Shown piece by piece: positions 33,255 through 40,322 of a stretch of 64,000 bases of DNA; the first letter of the stretch is position 1; each line of letters starts with the position of its first letter. Origin of the DNA: Aquimarina acroporae (GTDB taxonomy: Bacteria > Bacteroidota > Bacteroidia > Flavobacteriales > Flavobacteriaceae); the NCBI RefSeq assembly GCF_023195925.1, contig NZ_JALPRE010000003.1, positions 310,001 through 374,000 on the forward strand, read 5' to 3'. A program made the position numbers and the translations under genes. Below the pieces are notes generated by a model. The model worked only from the letters and a program-made list of their open reading frames with translations, ran no database searches and was not told the DNA's origin.

Positions 33255-33965
33255 TTATTTTTCATTTAAACTCCAATTGTAAGTCATATACCCGTCTTTA
33301 GGTATTTTATTAATTTTGACATCAGAGTATTGATTAATGAAAGCCGCTACATCACCATTATTAAAATCATCTTTGTACCATTCGAAGATTTGAGAGATAT
33401 TAATTTTCTGATTGGTAATGATATTTCTCATGGGGTCATTGATGAAATCTCGGGTGCATTTTTCCATAGCCTCTTCAATATTTTGAGCAGTATAAGCTCT
33501 ATTCATCAATTTTGGAGAGGAAAAGGAAGCGCAATTTATAAGGAAGTGAACTCTAGGTTCATTGAATTTTCTCAGGATTTTATGTTCTATATCATCCAGG
33601 CTATATCTTTTATCTTTTATTCTGAAGAATTTTTGATTCCAAGGGTCATGCAATTCATTAATATCCTTAACAGGGTAATTATCAATGATCATTTTAACCG
33701 CAATAGAGTTATATGCGTTGATCCAGTAGGCTAATTTTTCTTCTCTAGACCAATTTTCGGTAGGAGGATTTTCTGAAAGCGATCTAAAATACTTGTAGAA
33801 TAATGGGCTATCTTTAATAACACCTTCATAATTCACTTTTCCGTCTTCTGAAACATTTAGAATGAGAATCTGATCCCAAACAGAATGATCCAAACTGTTC
33901 TGCGCATTTATTTGGGGACATAATAGTACAAGAATCGCCACAAGTACTAGGTAATTTTTTTTCAT
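33255..33965 (-). CDS. DUF547 protein, exported (paralogue 4, second Cys lost)
   Basis: 236 residues from ATG 33965; a GTG directly before it is the alternative. Signal peptide MKKNYLVLVAILVLLCPQIN, cleaved near AQN. The domain is very close to the 30982 copy ('LDHSVWDQILILNVSEDGKV', 'WSREEKLAYWINAYNS'). The key difference is 'HFLINCASFSSPKLMNRAY': Cys145 is kept, but the second Cys is Ser150, while the other three copies have Cys. If the Cys pair is catalytic or metal-binding, this copy has changed or lost activity. It is first of the three tandem minus-strand copies; a 28-base motif lies 88 bases upstream. Confidence 0.9.
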   Translation of the reverse strand: MKKNYLVLVAILVLLCPQINAQNSLDHSVWDQILILNVSEDGKVNYEGVIKDSPLFYKYFRSLSENPPTENWSREEKLAYWINAYNSIAVKMIIDNYPVKDINELHDPWNQKFFRIKDKRYSLDDIEHKILRKFNEPRVHFLINCASFSSPKLMNRAYTAQNIEEAMEKCTRDFINDPMRNIITNQKINISQIFEWYKDDFNNGDVAAFINQYSDVKINKIPKDGYMTYNWSLNEK

Positions 33966-34052
33966 CACAAGTAGGTTTTAATGTTGTTTAAATTATTGAA
34001 AATGAAAGGTTTTTGAAACTTTGGGTGCTATAAAAGAACAAAAAATGCCGAT

Positions 34053-34080
34053 AAAATGCAAATTTTATAGATGAAATGCA
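34053..34080 (-). promoter_or_regulatory. 28-base motif, copy 2
   Basis: This stretch agrees with 1341-1368 at 25 of 28 positions. It lies in the divergent region between the DUF547 gene (start 33965) and the Old Yellow Enzyme gene (start 34169). It also contains ATAAAAT/ATTTTAT arms (34051-34057, 34062-34068) around GCAA. A regulatory site shared with the lipoprotein gene at 1237 is inferred. Confidence 0.45.
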
Positions 34081-34168
34081 TTACTTTCTAATGCTACTCC
34101 TTAAAACACAATTGATAGATTGTACAATTTATATGGATTGTGTATCATTGTAATCGAACTATTTATAT

Positions 34169-35389
34169 ATGATTAGTACAGAATTTATACTTCCCTGCGG
34201 GGCCAAGTTGAAAAATAGACTGGTAAAATCTGCCATGACAGAACGTATTAGTAATAAGAATTTTGAGCCAACAGTTGGTCTTGAAAGATTATATAAGCAA
34301 TGGTCAGATTCTGGCGCGGGATTATTAATAACAGGAAACGTTGTGATTGATCGAAGGCATCTTGAATCTGCAGGTAATGTGTGTTTTGATGATGAGCATA
34401 TGTTACCTAAGATACGTTCCTGGGCTAGAGAGGCTACATCAAATGGAAATCATGCGTGGGTACAGATTTCTCATTCTGGTAGACAAACCAACAAATTTAG
34501 TACAGGAAGGCCTTTGGCTCCTTCTGAAGTGCAGTTGAAGAAAATGGGACTCTTTGGAAAGCCAAAAGCGATGACCGAAGAAGATATTCAAGATGTTATT
34601 AAAGGTTTTGTAAATGCTGCTAAAATATCCAAAAATGCGGGTTTTACGGGTGTTCAGATACATTCTGCCCATGGGTATTTGTTAAGTCAATTTTTGTCGC
34701 CTATAACCAATAAAAGAACAGATAAATGGGGCGGTAGTATCGAAAATCGAAGCAGACTTTTAATCACTATCATTAGAGAAGTTCGAAAAGAAGTTGGGAA
34801 CGATTTCCCAATAGCGGTGAAGTTAAATTCTGCCGATTTCCAAAGAGGTGGATTTATCGAAGAAGAATCTTTGGAGGTTGTAAAGATGCTGGATATAGAA
34901 AGAATAGACTTATTAGAAATTTCTGGAGGCACTTACGAAAAACTTGCTTTTTTTATACTTAACGAAGAGGGGAAAGAAGTAAAAGAGAGCACAAAGAGAA
35001 GAGAGGCCTACTTTATAGAGTTTGCGAAAAAAATTAGAGCGATAAGTAATTTACCTTTAATGATTACAGGAGGTTTTAGGTCTTACGGGTTTTGTAACGA
35101 AGTATTACAAAGTGGTGAGGTAGATCTTATTGGTATGGCTCGCCCATTTATTACAAATATGAAAGACATTCCAGGTTTTCTTGAGGGAGAAGTTCCAGTG
35201 TTGGAGAATTTAGTGGTGAGAACAGGAATGAAACAATTTGAAGATGCAGCAGAAGGAGGTTTTTATGCAAGGCAATTAATACGATTTTCAAAAGGAAAAG
35301 AGCTCAAAGTAAATATGAGTCCATTGTGGTGTTCAATGTTTTTAATTATCTATGAATTTAGAAAGGCAATGGCTAAGAAGTTTTTATAA
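34169..35389 (+). CDS. NADH:flavin oxidoreductase / Old Yellow Enzyme family
   Basis: 406 residues, single-domain OYE length. FMN TIM barrel: 'CGAKLKNRLVKSAMTERISN', 'WVQISHSGRQTN', the catalytic His/His motif 'GVQIHSAHGYLLSQFLSP' and 'NKRTDKWGGSIENRSRLL', all diagnostic. 'MITGGFRSYGFCNEVLQSG' and 'VDLIGMARPFITN' bind the FMN phosphate. These enzymes reduce activated C=C bonds. There is no FeS C-terminal domain, so it is not a dienoyl-CoA reductase. It is a lone plus-strand gene among minus-strand arsenosugar and DUF547 genes and converges on arsM; a pathway role is unproven. The last ~40 residues are basic/hydrophobic and may touch membrane. Confidence 0.9.
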   Translation: MISTEFILPCGAKLKNRLVKSAMTERISNKNFEPTVGLERLYKQWSDSGAGLLITGNVVIDRRHLESAGNVCFDDEHMLPKIRSWAREATSNGNHAWVQISHSGRQTNKFSTGRPLAPSEVQLKKMGLFGKPKAMTEEDIQDVIKGFVNAAKISKNAGFTGVQIHSAHGYLLSQFLSPITNKRTDKWGGSIENRSRLLITIIREVRKEVGNDFPIAVKLNSADFQRGGFIEEESLEVVKMLDIERIDLLEISGGTYEKLAFFILNEEGKEVKESTKRREAYFIEFAKKIRAISNLPLMITGGFRSYGFCNEVLQSGEVDLIGMARPFITNMKDIPGFLEGEVPVLENLVVRTGMKQFEDAAEGGFYARQLIRFSKGKELKVNMSPLWCSMFLIIYEFRKAMAKKFL

Positions 35390-35392
35390 AAA

Positions 35393-35426
35393 GAAAGCCG
35401 AAAACATAATGTTGTTTCCAGCTTTC
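35393..35426 (-). terminator. Terminator of the arsenosugar operon
   Basis: Read on the minus strand, GAAAGC-T-GGAAACA pairs with TGTTTTC-G-GCTTTC around a 6-base loop, followed by TTTTTA. It begins 27 bases past the arsM stop. It lies at the meeting point with the convergent OYE gene. Confidence 0.75.
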
Positions 35427-35452
35427 GGGTTATAGTTAATTAGCCTTAATTT

Positions 35453-36421
35453 TTAACAGCATCCACCACCATCATAATGGTAGGTAGATTCGCTTATAAA
35501 GATATCATCTCTTCCTAAGTCTGCTAAGGCTCCCGCTGTTTTATCGCATACTGCAATAGGCTGGTTTTTTAGTAAAACATGCCCTTTTTTATCATCGAAA
35601 TAATCTTCATCTCCAAAATATATAGCAGCTTTACCCGTAAACACACAAGGTCCATCTTTTGGCATAGGGTCTTTAATAGCAGCTACTTCAATAGATTCTA
35701 TATAGATTAATTCATCAGTATCATAATTTTTAGGATCCAAAATTCGATAAGGTTTACGGGCTCTAATTTCAATAGTTCCAAATCCAACATCTGTAAGTGC
35801 TTTTACATACTCTGCTATGGGTAAGCTACCACTTAAACATAATGCTCTTAAACGTTCATCATTTCGAAGATTATCATTCATAGGCTGCTCACAAGTAGGA
35901 TCACTCATTACCAATCTCCCGTGAGGCTTAAGTACTCTGTACATTTCTTCTATAGCCTTTTTGAGATCATCTTCTTTAAAGATATTGAATAAACAATTTT
36001 GAGCGGCAACATCTACACTATTATCTTCCAAAGGAAGGTTAAGCGCATCACCGTATCTAAGATCTACAAAATCACTATTGAACCAGTCATTTTGAGCCTC
36101 AGCTTCTTTGAAATTTTTTCTTGAAGCTTCTAGCATTTCTTCTACTACATCAACACCAATAACACCATGTTTTTGACGAGAGAAATAAGAAAATTGGAGT
36201 AATTCCATTCCACCTCCAACACCAACGTATAATATTTTCGGGTTATTTGTTAAGTCTCTTGCATTTACTGTACTACCGCAACCATAATTCATTTCCTGCA
36301 TAATTTTAGGAATTTTGAGTCCGGGTAGTTCCCAAATAGGATTTGTAGTACAGCATAAACCAACATCTGGTGTTAGTGCTGCTTCCTTATATACATCATG
36401 TGTAGTATCTAAATAGCTCAT
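35453..36421 (-). CDS. arsM: Arsenosugar-type arsenite methyltransferase ArsM
   Basis: 322 residues. SAM motif I 'ILYVGVGGGMELLQFSYFSR' (about 63-82), then 'GVIGVDVVEEMLEASRKNF' and 'LPLEDNSVDVAAQNCLFNIF'. Three Cys that correspond to the As(III)-binding set of ArsM enzymes are at 48 (NYGCGS), 143 (QNCLFN) and 195 (LCLSGS). There is also a Cys23-Cys24 pair, and the chain ends GGGCC. The C-terminal ~75-residue extension is typical of the arsenosugar-cluster form. It methylates As(III) to dimethylarsenite using SAM. It is the last gene of the minus-strand run, 117 bases after the phosphorylase, with its own terminator. Confidence 0.92.
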   Translation of the reverse strand: MSYLDTTHDVYKEAALTPDVGLCCTTNPIWELPGLKIPKIMQEMNYGCGSTVNARDLTNNPKILYVGVGGGMELLQFSYFSRQKHGVIGVDVVEEMLEASRKNFKEAEAQNDWFNSDFVDLRYGDALNLPLEDNSVDVAAQNCLFNIFKEDDLKKAIEEMYRVLKPHGRLVMSDPTCEQPMNDNLRNDERLRALCLSGSLPIAEYVKALTDVGFGTIEIRARKPYRILDPKNYDTDELIYIESIEVAAIKDPMPKDGPCVFTGKAAIYFGDEDYFDDKKGHVLLKNQPIAVCDKTAGALADLGRDDIFISESTYHYDGGGCC

Positions 36422-36538
36422 AAATCGAATTTTGTCTTTCCTTTAGAGTGGAAATATAAGTTATTTTGGGTTATAATTTATGTTAGTCTGAAAATGAAGA
36501 TAAAACTTTCAAATCAGCAACATTATTTTTTAGTAGTA

Positions 36539-37351
36539 TTATAGTGTGGTTATTAATTCTTTAAATAGAGCAATCATTTCAGGCTCTGCTTTACCTGCCA
36601 TGGCAATGATCTCATCGATATCTATGGGTTTTAAGTTATCTGGATCACATTCATCGGTTAGTACTGATACTGCTGCAACGGGTAAATCTAGATGATTAGC
36701 TACAATTACTTCGGGGACAGTACTCATTCCCACTGCATCGGCTCCTATAGTTTTAAGGTAGCGATACTCTGCACGTGTTTCCAGCTGCGGTCCAAGAACA
36801 GAAGCATAAACTCCTTTATGAAGGTTAATATTCTTAGTTTTTGCTATGTTTTCAAGTTTTTTATTAATCTCGAGGTCATATGGTGCGCTCATATCGGTAA
36901 ATCTACTTCCCAATTGCTCAACACCTTTAAAAGCCAACGGAGAACCGCCTTGAAGATTAATGTGATCATCAATAAGCATTAATTCACCTTTTTTGAAGTT
37001 TAGGTTTACAGCTCCTGATGCATTTGAAACTAAAAGTGTTTTAACACCAAGTTTATGCATAATTCTTACAGGGTATGTTACGTCTTGCAAAGAGTATCCT
37101 TCATATAGGTGAAATCTACCTTGCATAACCACTACAGTTTTTCCTTCAAGGGTTCCATAAATTAATTTCCCTTTATGAAACTCAACGGTAGCCGTGGGAA
37201 AATTAGGAATATGATTATAACTTATCTCTTTAATAATCTCTATCTCATTGATAAGTTGTCCTAGTCCTGTTCCCAGAATAATCCCGATTTCTGGGTTTTC
37301 AAAGCCTCTTTCGACAAGAAATTCAGTAGTTTCTTCAATATATTTAATCAT
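36539..37351 (-). CDS. Purine-nucleoside phosphorylase
   Basis: 270 residues, trimeric PNP/MTAP-type length. 'IGIILGTGLGQLINEI' (phosphate loop), 'FHKGKLIYGTLEGKTVVVMQ', 'TLLVSNASGAVNLNFKKGEL', 'GPQLETRAEYRYLKTIGADA' and 'VGMSTVPEVIVANHLDL' are all family blocks. It cleaves purine nucleosides with phosphate to base and ribose-1-phosphate. In this operon a natural substrate is the ArsS product, 5'-deoxy-5'-dimethylarsinoyl-adenosine, giving adenine and an arsinoyl-ribose-1-phosphate. It starts four bases after the TIGR04282 glycosyltransferase gene, so the two are tightly coupled. Confidence 0.93.
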   Translation of the reverse strand: MIKYIEETTEFLVERGFENPEIGIILGTGLGQLINEIEIIKEISYNHIPNFPTATVEFHKGKLIYGTLEGKTVVVMQGRFHLYEGYSLQDVTYPVRIMHKLGVKTLLVSNASGAVNLNFKKGELMLIDDHINLQGGSPLAFKGVEQLGSRFTDMSAPYDLEINKKLENIAKTKNINLHKGVYASVLGPQLETRAEYRYLKTIGADAVGMSTVPEVIVANHLDLPVAAVSVLTDECDPDNLKPIDIDEIIAMAGKAEPEMIALFKELITTL

Positions 37352-37355
37352 ATGG

Positions 37356-37961
37356 TTATTTTATAAATTTTTGAAAAACGTCGATATTTTGGATGTCTTC
37401 ATAATAGTCTATATCGTTTCGTTCTTCAAGTAATTTTACGTTTTCATTTTCTAAATCAATAAGGGTATCTTTTAAAACCGTATCGGTTCCCCATTCTTTA
37501 TTTCTAAATACTCGTGAATTTAATGATTTCATTCCGAATAAATAATATCCACCGTCCTGGGCTGGGCCAATTACATAGTTATGAGTTTCTAAAGCTGCAA
37601 AAGCATTTTCTATATCGTTTTGATTTAAGTCATAAATATCACTCCCAATAATAACAATATTTTCATATCCCTCGGTAAATCCTTTCTGAAATGCATTTTC
37701 CATTCGTTTTCCCAAGTGGTCTCCAGATTGTTGTTTCTTAGTATAAATTTCTGAGTCCCAAATATCATTATCTCTAACTTTAACAGAATAATGTACTTCT
37801 TTGGTTGCATGGAGGTTTTGGGTAATCTCTACAGTATGTTGTAATAAGAACTTGTAAATATCTAGTGCGGCTTGATCCCCAATAGTTGCCGCTAAACGTG
37901 TTTTACATTTACCCAATTCTGGATTTCGGGTAAAAATCATGAGTAGGTTTTTTTCTTTCAT
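37356..37961 (-). CDS. TIGR04282-type arsenosugar biosynthesis glycosyltransferase
   Basis: 201 residues, a short GT-A/CofC-like nucleotidyl-sugar fold. 'LLMIFTRNPELGKCKTRLAA' at the start is the nucleotide-binding 'f.r.P..G..KTRLa' motif. 'VIIGSDIYDLNQNDIENAF' carries the metal-binding Asp, and 'YVIGPAQDGGYYLFGMKSLN' is the family signature. Proteins of this type are found with arsM/arsS and named TIGR04282, as I recall. A role in activating or transferring the arsinoyl-ribose to its aglycone is plausible, given its 4-base spacing to the phosphorylase that would make ribose-1-phosphate. Confidence 0.85.
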   Translation of the reverse strand: MKEKNLLMIFTRNPELGKCKTRLAATIGDQAALDIYKFLLQHTVEITQNLHATKEVHYSVKVRDNDIWDSEIYTKKQQSGDHLGKRMENAFQKGFTEGYENIVIIGSDIYDLNQNDIENAFAALETHNYVIGPAQDGGYYLFGMKSLNSRVFRNKEWGTDTVLKDTLIDLENENVKLLEERNDIDYYEDIQNIDVFQKFIK

Positions 37962-38001
37962 GTATGATATTGGTCACTAGTAATAAGCAACATTTAAGCA
38001 T

Positions 38002-38502
38002 TTAATTTGAATATACCTTTTGCCCTTTCACCAGCCATTTTTCCCATTCTTTTGAGCAAGGATGAACATTTTCAGTCAATTCACCTTCAGAATTTACTAC
38101 AGGATGATCATTATTTTTCCATTCAAAAATACCACCATATAGATTATAAACTTTTGAAAATCCTGCTTCTTTCAGCTTTTCCGAAATATCTTCAGACCGA
38201 ACACCTAAACTGCAATATACAACTATGGGTTGATCTTTGTCGATGTTGTTTTTTAGAACGTTGCTAATATTAAAACGGTTGTAACCAACTAGCGTTGCAT
38301 TTTTAATATGGCTAATTTCAAATTCTTGCGGTTCTCTCGCATCAAATAGTAGCACTTGATCCTGAATTTTAGTAAGCTCACTCACCGTTATATAAGGGAT
38401 ATTTTCCTTATTGAATGTTTTTAATAGTTCGGCTAATGAGTTTTGAGCATTGCCAAAATAATAAATAAACAGAAAGGTAAGGAATAGAAAAGTTCGTTTC
38501 AT
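38002..38502 (-). CDS. Exported rhodanese-domain protein
   Basis: 166 residues. A signal peptide (MKRTFLFLTFLFIYYFGNAQ) places it in the periplasm. Rhodanese blocks: 'VLLFDAREPQEFEISHIKNA' and 'QPIVVYCSLGVRSEDISEKL' with the persulfide-forming Cys97 in the loop CSLGVRS, then 'VYNLYGGIFEWKNNDHPVV'. The C-terminal 'VHPCSKEWEKWLVKGQKVY' adds a second Cys. It lies between arsS (21-base gap) and the glycosyltransferase (40-base gap), clearly in the operon. Sulfur transfer to arsenicals (thio-arsenosugars) or thiol/arsenite handling in the periplasm is a reasonable but unproven role. Confidence 0.9.
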   Translation of the reverse strand: MKRTFLFLTFLFIYYFGNAQNSLAELLKTFNKENIPYITVSELTKIQDQVLLFDAREPQEFEISHIKNATLVGYNRFNISNVLKNNIDKDQPIVVYCSLGVRSEDISEKLKEAGFSKVYNLYGGIFEWKNNDHPVVNSEGELTENVHPCSKEWEKWLVKGQKVYSN

Positions 38503-38523
38503 AAATGTTTTGGGGCTTAGTAA

Positions 38524-39594
38524 TTATGCAACGGTTCCTTGACAGCTACTTCCTGCACCGGCAGTACAACCGTAACAGTGTTGAGAAATAACGATGTTTC
38601 TGTTCTGAAGCAGTTCTTCATTATACTCACTAATATGTTTTACCTTGCTAGCTACCTTAAGATCGAGCATTTGATTAAAATCACAATCGTATAACCAGCC
38701 GTCCCAACTTACAGAAATAGTATTTGTACACATAACATTGGCTACAGCGGCAGGATTATAAGCTTCAACCAATGCATACATATAGTCTTCATAATTTTCA
38801 GAAGCAATGAGATAATCCAAAAACCTACTAATAGGTAAGTTGGTAATAGCAAAAAGATTATGGAATTGTATTCCAAAGTCTTCTTGTAATGCTTTTTTGA
38901 AGTCTTTTTCCATGGCTGCTTGATCTCCTGGTAAAAAGGCACCCGAAGGATTGTATACCAAATCTAATCTTAGATCACTGTCGGGCATACCATAACCTCG
39001 ATCATTAAGCTCTTGAAGGGCTTTGATAGATTTGTCAAAAACACCATCACCTCTTTGTTTATCTGTCTTACCACGAGTCCAATGAGGCATAGAAGATACC
39101 ACGTGTACATTGTGTTTTTTGAAGAAGTCTGGTAAGTCGTAATATTTTTTGTTTGCTCTTATAATGGTAAGATTACTTCTTACAATAAAATCTTTAATTC
39201 CTGCTTTACTTGCTTCCTCAACAAACCATCTAAAATTTGGGTTCATTTCTGGAGCTCCTCCTGTAAGGTCAAGCGTATGTGCTCCTGTTTTTTTTATAAC
39301 TTCAAGGCATTGTTGCATTGTTTCTTTGGTCATAATTTCTTTTCTATCAGGCCCTGCATCTACATGACAATGTTCGCAAACCTGATTGCACATATACCCT
39401 ACATTAATCTGTAAGATTTCCAGCTTTTTAGGACGAAGGGGGAATTGATCAATTTCTGCAATTTTATCTGAGAATTTTGGTAATTCACCACTCGCAAAAA
39501 TTCCATTATTAAGAATTTCCAGCTGCCTATTGGCATTGGCCAATTGATCATTTCTTTTATGTAAAGATTGCTTTTTCTTAGTTTCTGACATCAT
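38524..39594 (-). CDS. arsS: Arsenosugar biosynthesis radical SAM protein ArsS (Cys form)
   Basis: 356 residues. The radical SAM cluster motif CNQVCEHC uses Cys69, Cys73 and Cys76. 'HTLDLTGGAPEMNPNFRWFV' is the GGE-like SAM-binding segment. The C-terminal DUF3641 region ends in the Cys-rich 'QHCYGCTAGAGSSCQGTVA' (Cys340, Cys343, Cys351). This ending marks the ArsS family, which adds the 5'-deoxyadenosyl group of SAM to dimethylarsenite. Some homologues carry selenocysteine in this tail; here only TGC/TGT-type Cys codons are read and the chain ends at a normal stop. Second gene of the operon, 77 bases after the peroxidase-like gene. Confidence 0.93.
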   Translation of the reverse strand: MMSETKKKQSLHKRNDQLANANRQLEILNNGIFASGELPKFSDKIAEIDQFPLRPKKLEILQINVGYMCNQVCEHCHVDAGPDRKEIMTKETMQQCLEVIKKTGAHTLDLTGGAPEMNPNFRWFVEEASKAGIKDFIVRSNLTIIRANKKYYDLPDFFKKHNVHVVSSMPHWTRGKTDKQRGDGVFDKSIKALQELNDRGYGMPDSDLRLDLVYNPSGAFLPGDQAAMEKDFKKALQEDFGIQFHNLFAITNLPISRFLDYLIASENYEDYMYALVEAYNPAAVANVMCTNTISVSWDGWLYDCDFNQMLDLKVASKVKHISEYNEELLQNRNIVISQHCYGCTAGAGSSCQGTVA

Positions 39595-39671
39595 TTTCTT
39601 TTGTTGGATTTTTTACTCTTAAGGAGAGCTCCAAAAGATTAAAAACCATGTTTTAGAAAAACTATGTTGCG

Positions 39672-40007
39672 TTACATAGATAGTTTTTCGTATTTATTCA
39701 TCATTTGTACTCCGTGTACCAGAGTAGCACCACTTTCTATTGCAGCACCTGCATGCACTGCCTCCATCATCTCTTCCTTTGTAATCCCTCGTTGAAGACC
39801 ATCTTTTGTATAAGCATCAATACAATAAGGGCATTTAACAACATGAGAAACGGCCAAAGCGATCAACGATTTTTCTCTGGCGCTCAAAGCTCCTTCTTCA
39901 AATACCTTTCCATAATAATCAAAGAATTTAGTACCAAGTTCTTCACTCCATTCTGTGATTTTTCCAAATTTCCTTAGGTCTGAAGGGTCATAATATGTTT
40001 TAGACAT
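39672..40007 (-). CDS. Arsenosugar biosynthesis-associated peroxidase-like protein (AhpD/CMD fold)
   Basis: 111 residues. Carboxymuconolactone decarboxylase/AhpD fold: 'EEGALSAREKSLIALAVSHV' then 'VKCPYCIDAYTKDGLQRGIT' with the redox CxxC at Cys59/Cys62 and the proton-relay His-like region, and 'EAVHAGAAIESGATLVHGVQ' as C-terminal helix. Proteins of this size beside arsS are known as arsenosugar biosynthesis-associated peroxidase-like. A thiol-based redox role, for example keeping arsenic trivalent for ArsM/ArsS, is inferred. First gene of the minus-strand operon; the region upstream holds the promoter. Confidence 0.9.
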   Translation of the reverse strand: MSKTYYDPSDLRKFGKITEWSEELGTKFFDYYGKVFEEGALSAREKSLIALAVSHVVKCPYCIDAYTKDGLQRGITKEEMMEAVHAGAAIESGATLVHGVQMMNKYEKLSM

Positions 40008-40322
40008 ATGCTATTTTTTTAAACAATTGTTTTAAATAATTTAAGTCGTTCTTTGGTATAGAATACTTACAATAAACTTACTATTAATTTTAAGTAAAAA
40101 AAACTTATAAAAGCAAAGAGAATTAGAACTTAAAAAATCGCCTAGTTATTGTGGGTTATTGTAAAGATAATTTTTAATGCATTTTACTGAAAATTTATCA
40201 GGATTTAAAGTAGAAAATTAAATTAATTGTGATATTCCTAAAAGGATAACAACTTCCAATGAAAAATAGTAATTTTAAGGGTATACACTAAACTTAAGGC
40301 CAAAAAATAATCATAATAATAA
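40008..40322. other. Divergent promoter region: arsenosugar operon and GH3 gene
   Basis: 315 bases without genes between the operon start (40007) and the GH3 start (40323). A 12-base perfect palindrome AAACAATTGTTT lies at 40021-40032, 14 bases upstream of the operon's first codon, where a repressor could act. I see no convincing TAnnTTTG box on either strand and no ArsR gene nearby. Confidence 0.45.
40021..40032. promoter_or_regulatory. Palindrome before the arsenosugar operon
   Basis: AAACAATTGTTT is a perfect 12-base palindrome 14 bases upstream of the first operon gene. Its AT-rich nature lowers its significance, but its position is right for an operator. Confidence 0.3.

Noticed and set aside
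38524..38600. Selenocysteine (in-frame TGA with SECIS) in the ArsS tail
   Set aside because: The tail reads as ordinary Cys codons to a single stop; no internal TGA is present.
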